Positions 1 to 7,349 of a DNA stretch of 10,185 bases are shown in pieces (positions within the stretch are counted from its first letter, which is position 1; each line of letters opens with the position of its first letter). Source of the DNA: Candidatus Omnitrophota bacterium (GTDB taxonomy: Bacteria > Omnitrophota > Koll11 > Pluralincolimonadales > Pluralincolimonadaceae); NCBI GenBank assembly GCA_022709465.1, contig JAKLIT010000046.1:1-10185 (forward strand), read 5' to 3'. Below the pieces are notes generated by a model. That model saw only the letters and a list, made by a program, of their open reading frames with translations. It was not told the DNA's origin and did no database searches. The position numbers and the translations under genes were made by a program.

Positions 1-3
1 GTG

Positions 4-12
4 TGCTATAAT
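4..12 (+). promoter_or_regulatory. Extended -10 promoter for the ilv-leu-aro operon
   Basis: TGC immediately followed by a perfect TATAAT (7-12) matches the extended -10 consensus TGnTATAAT of housekeeping sigma-70-type promoters. Transcription would start near position 19, giving a leader of about 59 nt before ilvD. A -35 box at normal spacing would lie outside the window, so it cannot be checked, although an extended -10 can work with a poor one. The site lies in the only AT-rich non-coding stretch and points at the first gene of the run, which supports it. The start site is inferred from spacing alone. Confidence 0.6.
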
Positions 13-15
13 TCT

Positions 16-71
16 GGTTTACAATGGCTTAAACTTTCCTTACGCCAGTAACCCCAAGTAATATAAGGAGA
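16..71 (+). promoter_or_regulatory. ilvD leader with dyad and possible anti-SD pairing
   Basis: Two structures can be drawn here. GTTTA (17-21) is the inverted complement of TAAAC (30-34), an 8-nt-loop dyad overlapping the predicted transcription start; it could be a repressor operator or a small RNA hairpin. Directly after it, positions 35-42 (TTTCCTTA) can pair with 64-71 (TAAGGAGA) as seven Watson-Crick pairs and one G-U pair across a 21-nt loop, covering the whole ilvD Shine-Dalgarno AAGGAG. The helix is AU-rich and may be weak. The leader is too short for a normal T-box, and no terminator hairpin with a U-run was seen. Regulatory function is inference. Confidence 0.3.
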
Positions 72-77
72 TATATC

Positions 78-1736
78 ATGTTCAGGAGCGAAAGGGTCAA
101 AAAAGGCCTCGAAAAGGTCGGTAGCCGCGCGCTTATGTATGCCACAGGCATGACTAAGTCCGAGATAGAGCGGCCGTTCATCGGGATTGCGTCCAGCTTT
201 ACGGACCTCGTGCCGGGGCATATACACCTGCGCGAGCTCGAGCGTTCCATCGAGCACGGCATATATGCCGCGGGCGGCACGGCGTTCGTCTTCGGGATAC
301 CGGCCATCTGCGACGGCATAGCGATGGGCCACCTCGGGATGCACTGTTCGCTTCCGTCGAGGGAGCTAATAGCCGATTCCGTCGAGATGGTCACTACCGC
401 GCACGCGCTCGACGGGCTGATCCTGCTCACGAACTGCGACAAGATAACCCCCGGCATGATAATGGCGGCATGCCGTATGGATATACCGGCGATAGTCGTC
501 ACCGGCGGGCCGATGATATCGGGCCGCGCGCAGATGAGGCGGCTCTCGCTCGTCAAGGACACCTTTGAGGCGGTCGGCAGGTACAAGGCCGGACAGATAT
601 CGAAGGAGGAGCTCGAGGAGCTCGAGTGCAACGCCTGCCCGGGTGCCGGCGCGTGCCAGGGGCTCTATACGGCCAACACTATGGCCTGCGTCTCGGAGGC
701 ATCAGGCATCGCGATGCCCGGAGGGGCCACGGCCCTGGCTTCTTCCGCGAAGCGCGAGAGGATAGCCTACCTGAGCGGAGAGCGCATAGTCGAGCTCGTC
801 AGGAAGGATGTCACGATTAACAAGATATTGACGGCCAAGTCGATCGAGAACGCGCTGCGTGTTGACATGGCGCTCGGCGGCTCGACGAACACCGTCCTGC
901 ACGTCACGGCCATCGCGCACGAGCTCGGGATCAATCTCTCGGTCGATACGTTCGACAAGATAAGCAGGGAGACGCCGCACATATCCGATATATTGCCCTC
1001 GGGGCAGTATTTCATGGAGGACCTCGAGTTTGCGGGCGGCATTCCGGCCGTCCTGAAGAGGCTGAGGGCGAAGCTTAAGGACCAAATGACTGTCAGCGGT
1101 AAGACCATATACGAGATCGCCGATGCGGCGCGCATCGCCGACGAAGAGGTCATCAGGCCGCTGAACAGGCCATACCATAAAGAAGGAGGGATCGCCGTCC
1201 TGAAGGGCAATATCGCCCCGGACGGTGCCGTAGTCAAGCAGACGGCCGTTAAGGACAAGGTAAAGCATTTCATAGGGAAGGCGAAGGCCTTCGATTCCGA
1301 GGACGGCGCGATGAAGGCGATACTTGCCGGCAAGATAAAGGCCGGCGATTGCGTCGTCATCCGCTACGAGGGGCCGAAGGGCGGGCCCGGCATGAGGGAG
1401 ATGCTCTCCCCGACGGCCGCGCTCGTCGGCATGGGCCTGGCGGACAGCGTCGCGCTGATAACCGACGGAAGGTTCTCGGGCGGCACGCAGGGGCCGTGCA
1501 TCGGGCACATATCCCCCGAGGCGGCAGAATGCGGCCCTATAGCGGCTATACGCGACGGCGATACGATCGAAATAGACATCCCGAAGCGCAAGCTCGAATT
1601 GAAGGTCTCGAAGGATGAACTGAAAAAACGAATGAAGAAGATAAAGGCGCGCGAACCGAGGATAAAGACGGGGTATCTCGCGAGGTACGCGAATCTCGTC
1701 ACGTCCTCGAGCACCGGCGCCGTTATGAAAGGTTAA
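78..1736 (+). CDS. ilvD: Dihydroxy-acid dehydratase
   Basis: Dehydrates 2,3-dihydroxy-isovalerate and 2,3-dihydroxy-3-methylvalerate to the 2-keto acids that precede valine (and leucine) and isoleucine; cytoplasmic Fe-S enzyme. At 552 aa it is the shorter bacterial form (E. coli IlvD is about 616 aa). Both family signatures are present: NCDKITPGM around Cys120-Lys122, giving the cluster Cys and the metal-binding Lys, and [12 protein letters not shown] at 459-470 with the likely catalytic Ser467. A second Cys cluster, CPGAGAC, lies at 187-193. The N-terminal stretch around residues 37-48 has no Cys, unlike the [2Fe-2S] plant-type enzymes, so an oxygen-sensitive [4Fe-4S] cluster is more likely (inference). 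The ATG has a strong AAGGAG 7 nt upstream (65-70). First gene of the operon, 9 bp before ilvB. Confidence 0.97.
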   Translation: MFRSERVKKGLEKVGSRALMYATGMTKSEIERPFIGIASSFTDLVPGHIHLRELERSIEHGIYAAGGTAFVFGIPAICDGIAMGHLGMHCSLPSRELIADSVEMVTTAHALDGLILLTNCDKITPGMIMAACRMDIPAIVVTGGPMISGRAQMRRLSLVKDTFEAVGRYKAGQISKEELEELECNACPGAGACQGLYTANTMACVSEASGIAMPGGATALASSAKRERIAYLSGERIVELVRKDVTINKILTAKSIENALRVDMALGGSTNTVLHVTAIAHELGINLSVDTFDKISRETPHISDILPSGQYFMEDLEFAGGIPAVLKRLRAKLKDQMTVSGKTIYEIADAARIADEEVIRPLNRPYHKEGGIAVLKGNIAPDGAVVKQTAVKDKVKHFIGKAKAFDSEDGAMKAILAGKIKAGDCVVIRYEGPKGGPGMREMLSPTAALVGMGLADSVALITDGRFSGGTQGPCIGHISPEAAECGPIAAIRDGDTIEIDIPKRKLELKVSKDELKKRMKKIKAREPRIKTGYLARYANLVTSSSTGAVMKG

Positions 1737-1745
1737 TACGATAAA

Positions 1746-3419
1746 ATGACAACGAAGATGAACGGAGCGAGGATACTTGTCGAATCGCTCAAAAAGGAAG
1801 GCGTCGGGGCCATATTCGGCTATCCGGGCGGGCAGGCATTGCCGCTTTTCGACGCGCTTTACAATTCCGACCTTAAGTTCTACCTCGTCAGGCACGAGCA
1901 GGCTGCCGCTCACGCGGCAGACGGCTACGCGCGCGTCACGGGCAAACCCGGTGTCTGCATAGCGACCTCGGGGCCGGGCGCGACGAACCTCGTCACGGGC
2001 ATAGCGACCGCGTACATGGACTCGATACCGATGGTCGCGATAACCGGGCAGGTCAAGACGTTCATGATAGGCAACGACGCGTTCCAGGAGGCCGACATGC
2101 TCGGCATAACGCGCCCGATAACGAAGCATAATTACCTCGTCAAGGACGTCAAGGACCTCGCGCGGACGATAAAGGAAGCGTTCCATATCGCCTCGACGGG
2201 AAGGCCGGGGCCGGTCCTGATAGACCTACCGTCGGACGTCCAGCTTGCCGAGACGGAGTTCCATTATCCGTCGGAGGTCAACATACGCAGCTATAAGCCG
2301 ACCTACTGCGGGCACCCCGGGCAGATAAGGAAGGCCGCGAAGATGATAGCGGAGTCGAAGAAGCCGGTTATATACGCGGGAGGCGGCGTCATATTATCGG
2401 GCGCGGCGAAACAGCTCAAGGAGTTCGCCGAGAAGATCAATTCGCCCGTCACGATGACCCTGCTGGGCCTCGGGGGGTTCCCGGGTAACCACGAGCTCTC
2501 GCTCGGCATGCTCGGCATGCACGGCACCGGATACGCCAACCATGCCGTCCAGAACTGCGACCTACTGATAGCGATAGGCGCGAGATTCGATGACCGCGTC
2601 ACGGGAAAGGTCGACGAGTTCGCTCCGCACGCGAAGGTCATACATATCGACATCGACCCGGCCGCTATAGCGAAGAGCGTGGCCGTTAATGTGCCGATAG
2701 TCGGCGACGTCAAGTGCGTTCTCGACGAGATGCTGAAGATAGTCCACCGGCCGCATGACAAGGAATGGACAGAGAAGATAGTCGAGTGGAAGAAGAAGCA
2801 CCCGCTCAATTACAAGATAGACGATAACCTGCGCCCGCAGTATGTCATACAGCAGGTCTGCGAGGCGACGAAGGGCGAGGCGGTCATCGCTACCGATGTC
2901 GGCCAGCACCAGATGTGGACCGCGCAATGGTACAGGTTCGCGAGGCCTCGCGAGTTCCTTTCGAGCGGCGGGCTTGGAACGATGGGTTACGGTTTTCCGG
3001 CCGGTATAGGCGCGAAGGTCGGAAGGCCCGACGCGCAGGTCTTCGTCATAAGCGGCGACGGCTCGATACAGATGAACATACAGGAGCTCTCGACGGCGGT
3101 CGTCAATAATATCGACGTTAAAATAGTGATCCTGAACAATTCGTACCTCGGAATGGTCCGCCAGTGGCAGGAGCTCTTCTACGGGAAGAGGTATTCCCAT
3201 ACGAAGATGACCAACCCGGACTTCGTCAAGATAGCCGAGGCGTACGGCGCCGCCGGGGTGAGGATAGAGAAGAAGGAAGAGGTCCGCCCTGCGATAGAGA
3301 AGGCGATGCACACCAAGGGTGTGGTCGTGATGGAATTCATAGTCGAACCGGAGGAGAACGTCTACCCATTCGTCCCGGCCGGAAAACGGCTCGATGATAT
3401 GATAGGGAGCATGGCATGA
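1746..3419 (+). CDS. ilvB: Acetolactate synthase, large catalytic subunit
   Basis: TPP-dependent enzyme condensing two pyruvates to 2-acetolactate, or pyruvate and 2-ketobutyrate to acetohydroxybutyrate; the first common step of branched-chain amino acid synthesis. The 557 aa protein has the normal three-domain plan: N-terminal TPP domain with catalytic Glu51 in RHEQAAAHAADGYAR, a middle FAD-type domain with ARFDDRVTG at 279-287, and a C-terminal TPP/Mg domain from GDGS (437-440) to NNS (464-466). VRQWQ at 471-475 carries the Trp known from herbicide-resistance work on this family. These FAD and Trp features favour the biosynthetic enzyme over the FAD-free catabolic one, as does the adjacent regulatory subunit gene. 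The SD is weak (GAAAGG at 1727-1732, rather distant); Met5 (1758) is an alternative start. Its stop overlaps ilvN by 4 bp. Confidence 0.97.
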   Translation: MTTKMNGARILVESLKKEGVGAIFGYPGGQALPLFDALYNSDLKFYLVRHEQAAAHAADGYARVTGKPGVCIATSGPGATNLVTGIATAYMDSIPMVAITGQVKTFMIGNDAFQEADMLGITRPITKHNYLVKDVKDLARTIKEAFHIASTGRPGPVLIDLPSDVQLAETEFHYPSEVNIRSYKPTYCGHPGQIRKAAKMIAESKKPVIYAGGGVILSGAAKQLKEFAEKINSPVTMTLLGLGGFPGNHELSLGMLGMHGTGYANHAVQNCDLLIAIGARFDDRVTGKVDEFAPHAKVIHIDIDPAAIAKSVAVNVPIVGDVKCVLDEMLKIVHRPHDKEWTEKIVEWKKKHPLNYKIDDNLRPQYVIQQVCEATKGEAVIATDVGQHQMWTAQWYRFARPREFLSSGGLGTMGYGFPAGIGAKVGRPDAQVFVISGDGSIQMNIQELSTAVVNNIDVKIVILNNSYLGMVRQWQELFYGKRYSHTKMTNPDFVKIAEAYGAAGVRIEKKEEVRPAIEKAMHTKGVVVMEFIVEPEENVYPFVPAGKRLDDMIGSMA

Positions 3420-3934
3420 AGCATACAATATCGGCACTTGTTGAGAACCACTCGGGAGTCCTGTCGAGGATATCCGGCCTCTTTTCGGCCCGCGGATTCA
3501 ATATTGATTCGCTGACGGTCGGGGAGACCGAGGATCCGACGGTCTCGCGGATGACGATAGTCGTCAACGGCGATGAGCGCACCCTCGAGCAGGTAAAGAA
3601 GCAGCTCAACAAATTGATAGACGTCATAACGGTCCAGGACCTGACGAAGACGAGGTTCATCGACCGCGAGCTGCTGCTGATAAAAGTGGCCGTGGAATCC
3701 CAGAAGGACCGCGACCAGATAATCGAGATAGCCGAGAACATGAAGGCGGACATCGTCGATATCGGTTCGCAGACGGTGACGGTTGAGGCGACCGGGGAGA
3801 CCCAGCGCATAGACAGGCTCATAGGGTCGCTGAGGCAGTTCGGCATAAAAGAGATAGTAAGGACCGGAAAGATAGCGATGTCGCTTGATCCGAAGGAAAA
3901 TACACAACACACTCCAAAGGAGGAAGAAGAGTAA
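3416..3934 (+). CDS. ilvN: Acetolactate synthase, small regulatory subunit
   Basis: Regulatory partner of IlvB that activates the catalytic subunit and passes on valine feedback inhibition. The 172 aa protein starts with an ACT domain (about residues 1-75) and ends with the usual ALS small-subunit C-terminal domain. In the first loop it keeps Gly14 (ENHSGVL) and Asn29 (RGFNIDS), positions where changes in E. coli IlvH are known to cause valine resistance, so valine sensitivity is likely (inference). The start overlaps the ilvB stop as ATGA, with AGGGAG (3404-3409) 6 nt upstream, typical of translational coupling of subunits. The last residues, KEEEE, are low-complexity because those codons contain the Shine-Dalgarno of ilvC. 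The symbol ilvH would be equally valid. Confidence 0.96.
   Translation: MKHTISALVENHSGVLSRISGLFSARGFNIDSLTVGETEDPTVSRMTIVVNGDERTLEQVKKQLNKLIDVITVQDLTKTRFIDRELLLIKVAVESQKDRDQIIEIAENMKADIVDIGSQTVTVEATGETQRIDRLIGSLRQFGIKEIVRTGKIAMSLDPKENTQHTPKEEEE
3916..3923 (+). promoter_or_regulatory. Shine-Dalgarno of ilvC inside ilvN
   Basis: AAAGGAGG lies within the last codons of ilvN, 11 nt before the ilvC ATG. The ilvN stop TAA is directly followed by that ATG with no spacer, so ribosomes ending ilvN are well placed to start ilvC. It fixes the ilvC start. Confidence 0.7.
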
Positions 3935-4927
3935 ATGGCAAAGGTATATTACGACAAGGATGCGGACCTGGATATCATAAAGAACAAGACGATAGCGATA
4001 ATCGGCTACGGAATACAGGGCCGCGGGCAGTCGCTCTGCCTCAGGGATTCGGGATGCAAGGTCGTGGTCTCCGAGATGCCGGGCACCGTGAACTACGAGA
4101 TGGCCAAGAAAGACGGTTTTGAGCCGGTTTCTGCCGCGGAAGCCGCGAAACAGGCGGATATCATACAGATACTGACCCAGGACCACGTCCAGGCGAAGGT
4201 ATATAAAGAGAGCATCAAGCCGAACCTGAAAAAAGGCAAGGCGCTCTGCTTTTCGCACGGCTTCAATATCCGCTTCAAGCAGATAAAGCCGCCGAAGAAC
4301 GTCGACGTCTTCATGATAGCGCCGAAAGGCCCGGGTGCCTTGGTGCGCAGGATGTACGAGGAAGGCAAGGGCGTGCCGTCGCTGGTCGCTATCTATCAGG
4401 ACGCGACCGGAAACGCGAAAAAGATAGCCCTCGCTTACGCGAAGGCGATCAAGGCGACGACCGCGGGAGTCATCGAGACGACGTTCGAAGAGGAGACCGA
4501 AACGGATCTCTTCGGCGAACAGGCGGTCCTATGCGGCGGCGTCAGCGAGCTCATCAAGGCCGGGTTCGACACGCTCGTCGAGGCGGGATACCAGCCCGAG
4601 ATAGCGTATTTCGAGGTCCTGCATGAGCTGAAACTGATCACCGACCTGATACAGGAGAGGGGTATCGCGGGAATGCGCCGCGGCGTCTCGAACACGGCGA
4701 CCTACGGCGACCTTAGCCGCGGGCCGAGGATAATAACCGCGAAGACGCGTAAAGAGATGAAGAAGATGCTCAAGGAGATAAAGTCGGGCAAGTTCGCGAG
4801 GGAATGGATTAAGGAGAACGAGACCGGAAGGAAGAACTTCGATAAACTGCTCAAGGACGGAGACGAGCACAAGATCGAGAAGGTCGGCAAGGAACTCCGC
4901 GAAATGATGCCTTGGATGAAGAAGTAA
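3935..4927 (+). CDS. ilvC: Ketol-acid reductoisomerase, class I, predicted NADH type
   Basis: Rearranges and reduces acetolactate to 2,3-dihydroxy-isovalerate, and does the parallel step for isoleucine, with Mg2+ and a nicotinamide cofactor. At 330 aa it is the short class I form. The Rossmann motif GYGIQG is at 24-29. The active site is intact: His108 in SHGFN, Lys131 in APKGPG, metal ligands Asp191 and Glu195 in DLFGEQ, Glu227 and Glu231 in EVLHELK, and Ser252. The oddity is the loop after the second beta strand: where NADPH enzymes commonly read about GLREGSKSW, this one reads SEMPGTVNY (46-54). An acidic Glu47 appears, and the Arg and two Ser that hold the 2'-phosphate are Met48, Thr51 and Asn53. 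This predicts NADH preference. The gene ends in tandem stops TAA-TAG. Confidence 0.96.
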   Translation: MAKVYYDKDADLDIIKNKTIAIIGYGIQGRGQSLCLRDSGCKVVVSEMPGTVNYEMAKKDGFEPVSAAEAAKQADIIQILTQDHVQAKVYKESIKPNLKKGKALCFSHGFNIRFKQIKPPKNVDVFMIAPKGPGALVRRMYEEGKGVPSLVAIYQDATGNAKKIALAYAKAIKATTAGVIETTFEEETETDLFGEQAVLCGGVSELIKAGFDTLVEAGYQPEIAYFEVLHELKLITDLIQERGIAGMRRGVSNTATYGDLSRGPRIITAKTRKEMKKMLKEIKSGKFAREWIKENETGRKNFDKLLKDGDEHKIEKVGKELREMMPWMKK

Positions 4928-4932
4928 TAGCA

Positions 4933-4946
4933 GGGGCGGAGGCCCC
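4933..4946 (+). promoter_or_regulatory. GC hairpin presenting the leuA Shine-Dalgarno
   Basis: In the 24-bp ilvC-leuA gap, GGGGC (4933-4937) is perfectly complementary to GCCCC (4942-4946), with GGAG (4938-4941) as a tetraloop. The GGAG is also the only good Shine-Dalgarno, 10 nt before the leuA ATG. The RBS would thus sit in the loop of a five-pair GC stem, which could modulate leuA translation or mark an RNA-processing or stability point. No U-run follows, so it is not an intrinsic terminator. The pairing is seen in the sequence; a function is inferred. Confidence 0.45.
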
Positions 4947-4951
4947 ATAAA

Positions 4952-6484
4952 ATGGAAAAGATAATAATCTTCGATACGACGCTTCGCGACGGGGAGCAAT
5001 GCCCCGGCGCGTCGCTCGAGGCGCACGAGAAGCTCGAGATAGCGAAGCAGCTCGTGCGGCTTAAGGTGGATGTCATAGAGGCGGGTTTCCCGGTATCATC
5101 GCCGGGCGATTTCGCCGCTGTAAAGACGATCGCGAAAAATATAAAAGGGCCGGTCATCTGCGGCCTCGCGAGATGCCTGAAGAAGGACATTGAAGCGGCC
5201 GGAGAGGCCATTAAGCCCGCTTCTAAAAAGCGCATCCACGTATTCCTCGCGACATCGAAGATACACATGAAGTATAAATTGAGGAAGGCCGAGGATGAGG
5301 TAGTGCGCCTCGCGGTCGAAGGGGTGAAGCTCGCCCGCAAATACACCGACGACGTCGAATTTTCGCCCGAAGACGCGTCGAGGAGCGAGAAGGAGTTCCT
5401 CTACCGCGTCATCGAGCAGGCGATCATCGCGGGCGCGACGACCATAAACGTCCCGGATACCGTCGGCTACGCGATACCCGAAGAGTACGGCGGGCTCATA
5501 CGCGATATCAGGGGCCACGTGCCGAACATAGGCCGCGCCGTGATCAGTGTGCACTGCCATAATGACCTCGGTCTCGGCGTCGCGAACTCGATAGCCGCGA
5601 TAAAGAACGGCGCGAGGCAGGTCGAATGCACCATTAACGGCCTCGGCGAACGCGCCGGCAACGCTTCGATGGAAGAGATCGTCATGGCCATCAGGACCAG
5701 GAAGGATTTCTTCGGGAACCTCTCTACCGGGATAGTGACCGAGGAGATATCGAAGACGAGCAGGCTCGTCTCGAAGTTGACCGGCATGATGATACAGCCG
5801 AACAAGGCGATAGTCGGGCAGAACGCGTTCGCGCACGAGTCGGGCATACACCAGGACGGCATATTGAAGAAGCGCACGACCTACGAGATCATGAGCCCGC
5901 GCGAGATCGGCCTTAACGCGTCGAACCTCGTGTTGGGCAAGCACTCGGGCAGGCACGCTTTCATCGAAAAGCTCAAGAAGCTCGGTTATTCGCTTAGCGA
6001 GGCGATGGCGGCGAAGGCCTTCGAGAGTTTCAAGGTATTGGCCGACAAGAAGAAGTTCATATACGATGAGGACCTCGAGACATTAATGGAAGAGGGCTCG
6101 GGCGGCCTCTCCGAGACATGGAAGCTCATATCGTTCCGCACGGTGGCGGGCACGAACGAGACGCCTGTAGCGGAAGTCAAATTGCAGTCGAAGGCGGGCG
6201 TCAAGACAGCTGCGGCTGAAGGCGACGGTCCCGTTGACGCGTGCTGCAAAGCGATAGACAAGATAACGAAGATAAAAGGCGAATTGATCGATTACGCCTT
6301 GCAGTCGGTCACAAAAGGCAAGGACGCGATGGGGGAGGTCACCGTCAGGGTCCGCTCGAAGGACAAGATGGTGCTCGGCAAGTCGGCCTCGACTGATGTC
6401 ATCGAGGCGAGCGTGAAGGCGTACCTCAACGCGGTGAATAAGCTGTTACACAAGGAAAATAAGAGATTGAGAATTGAGATCTGA
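4952..6484 (+). CDS. leuA: 2-isopropylmalate synthase
   Basis: Condenses acetyl-CoA with 2-oxoisovalerate, the product of the ilv genes upstream, as the committed step to leucine. The 510 aa protein has the standard layout: an N-terminal catalytic TIM barrel of the HMG-CoA-lyase-like family (about 1-275), a linker region, and a C-terminal LeuA regulatory domain (about 385-505) that binds leucine in this family. Seen motifs are DTTLRDGEQCPG from residue 8 with metal ligand Asp9, HCHND at 201-205 with His201 and His203, NGLGERAGN at 229-237, and HESGIHQDG at 295-303. HVFLATSKIHM at 96-106 and overall length are typical of true LeuA rather than citramalate or homocitrate synthase, though substrate choice is not proven by sequence alone. 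No leuB or leuCD is in the window. Its end overlaps aroE by 11 bp. Confidence 0.95.
   Translation: MEKIIIFDTTLRDGEQCPGASLEAHEKLEIAKQLVRLKVDVIEAGFPVSSPGDFAAVKTIAKNIKGPVICGLARCLKKDIEAAGEAIKPASKKRIHVFLATSKIHMKYKLRKAEDEVVRLAVEGVKLARKYTDDVEFSPEDASRSEKEFLYRVIEQAIIAGATTINVPDTVGYAIPEEYGGLIRDIRGHVPNIGRAVISVHCHNDLGLGVANSIAAIKNGARQVECTINGLGERAGNASMEEIVMAIRTRKDFFGNLSTGIVTEEISKTSRLVSKLTGMMIQPNKAIVGQNAFAHESGIHQDGILKKRTTYEIMSPREIGLNASNLVLGKHSGRHAFIEKLKKLGYSLSEAMAAKAFESFKVLADKKKFIYDEDLETLMEEGSGGLSETWKLISFRTVAGTNETPVAEVKLQSKAGVKTAAAEGDGPVDACCKAIDKITKIKGELIDYALQSVTKGKDAMGEVTVRVRSKDKMVLGKSASTDVIEASVKAYLNAVNKLLHKENKRLRIEI
6461..6465 (+). promoter_or_regulatory. Weak Shine-Dalgarno supporting the aroE TTG start
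   Basis: AAGAG ends 8 nt before the proposed TTG start of aroE. A stronger AAGGA (6452-6456) lies too far upstream for normal spacing. The weak site and TTG codon suggest aroE relies on ribosomes finishing leuA. Confidence 0.35.
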
Positions 6485-7349
6485 AAAGAAAAAAGCGAAT
6501 ACCGCACTATTCGGGATAATCGGGTTCCCGCTGAAGCATACGCTGTCGCCGCATTTCCAAAATGCGGCATTCGCTTCTCTGGGGTTCGACGCGAGGTATA
6601 TCCCGTTCGAAACGGCGCCGTCGTGCCTTAAGGGCGTGATACGTTCGCTGAATGCGCTTGGCGCGCGCGGCATAAACGTCACGATTCCCCATAAGCAGGC
6701 GGTGCTGGGACTGCTCGATTCCGTCTCGCCGGAGGCGAAGGGGATCGGCGCGGTGAATACCGTTGTGTTCAAAGGCAGGAAGACAAAAGGATATAATACC
6801 GACGGCGAAGGTTTTATCCGTTCATTGAAGAGCGACCTGGAATTCGACCCGAAGGGCAAGGCCGTCTTCCTGTTCGGGTGCGGCGGCGCGGCGCAGGCGA
6901 TAGCATTCGTGCTCGCGAGGGAAGGCGCGCGGTCGATCGCTTTCGCGGACCTGGACGGGAAGAGGGCGAAGGCCCTCGCGGCGAAGATAAAACGGGATTT
7001 CCCGCGTTGCGGGACGCAGGCGCTGCCGTTCGCGCGGGCGCGGATAGAGAAGGGGGTCCTCGGCTCGGACCTGCTTGTCAACACGACCCCGGTCGGGATG
7101 CATAAGGGCGACCGCTGTATTGTCAGCCCTAAAGCGCTGCACAGGAAGCTCGCGGTATACGATATCGTCTATAACCCGCCGGTGACGCCGCTTATCAGGG
7201 AGGCGAAGAAGCGCGGGCTTAAGGCCGCGAACGGCCTCGGGATGCTTTTATACCAGGGCGTGCTTTCATTTGAACTGTTCACGGGAAGGAAAGCGCCGGT
7301 GGCGGTGATGCGCGGCGCGCTAAAAAAGGCGGTCAAATGCTGTCGGTGA
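6474..7349 (+). CDS. aroE: Shikimate dehydrogenase
   Basis: Reduces 3-dehydroshikimate to shikimate with NADPH in the shikimate pathway; cytoplasmic. The 291 aa protein has the substrate-binding domain first: FGIIGFPLKHTLSP (13-26), then NVTIPHK with catalytic Lys74, and YNTDGEG with catalytic Asp110. A Rossmann domain follows with FGCGGAAQA (134-142; the usual motif is GAGGA, here Cys replaces the Ala) and NTTPVGM (203-209). The likely start is TTG at 6474, because no in-frame ATG or GTG precedes the conserved FGIIG motif and the stretch before it has the expected length. The gene overlaps leuA by 11 bp and the prepilin peptidase gene by 13 bp. AroE rather than a quinate-type paralogue is favoured by the neighbouring aroC and aroK. 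Confidence 0.94.
   Translation: MRSEKKKANTALFGIIGFPLKHTLSPHFQNAAFASLGFDARYIPFETAPSCLKGVIRSLNALGARGINVTIPHKQAVLGLLDSVSPEAKGIGAVNTVVFKGRKTKGYNTDGEGFIRSLKSDLEFDPKGKAVFLFGCGGAAQAIAFVLAREGARSIAFADLDGKRAKALAAKIKRDFPRCGTQALPFARARIEKGVLGSDLLVNTTPVGMHKGDRCIVSPKALHRKLAVYDIVYNPPVTPLIREAKKRGLKAANGLGMLLYQGVLSFELFTGRKAPVAVMRGALKKAVKCCR

Noticed and set aside
1..51. A Leu-containing frame ending at TAA (49-51) that might be a leader peptide for attenuation
   Set aside because: It has four Leu codons in sixteen, but it runs through the -10 box, so the predicted transcript would not include its start, and no terminator or antiterminator pair follows.
61..74. ATAT repeats on both sides of the ilvD Shine-Dalgarno
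   Set aside because: A four-pair AU stem around a six-base loop is too weak to call a hairpin; the longer pairing with 35-42 is the better candidate.
702..2186. A 494-codon minus-strand open frame across ilvD and ilvB
   Set aside because: It mirrors two conserved genes and crosses their boundary; the translation is rich in Arg, Tyr and Leu with no family motif.
6792..6797. TATAAT inside aroE
   Set aside because: It encodes the conserved YNTDG active-site motif, so the match is explained by the protein.
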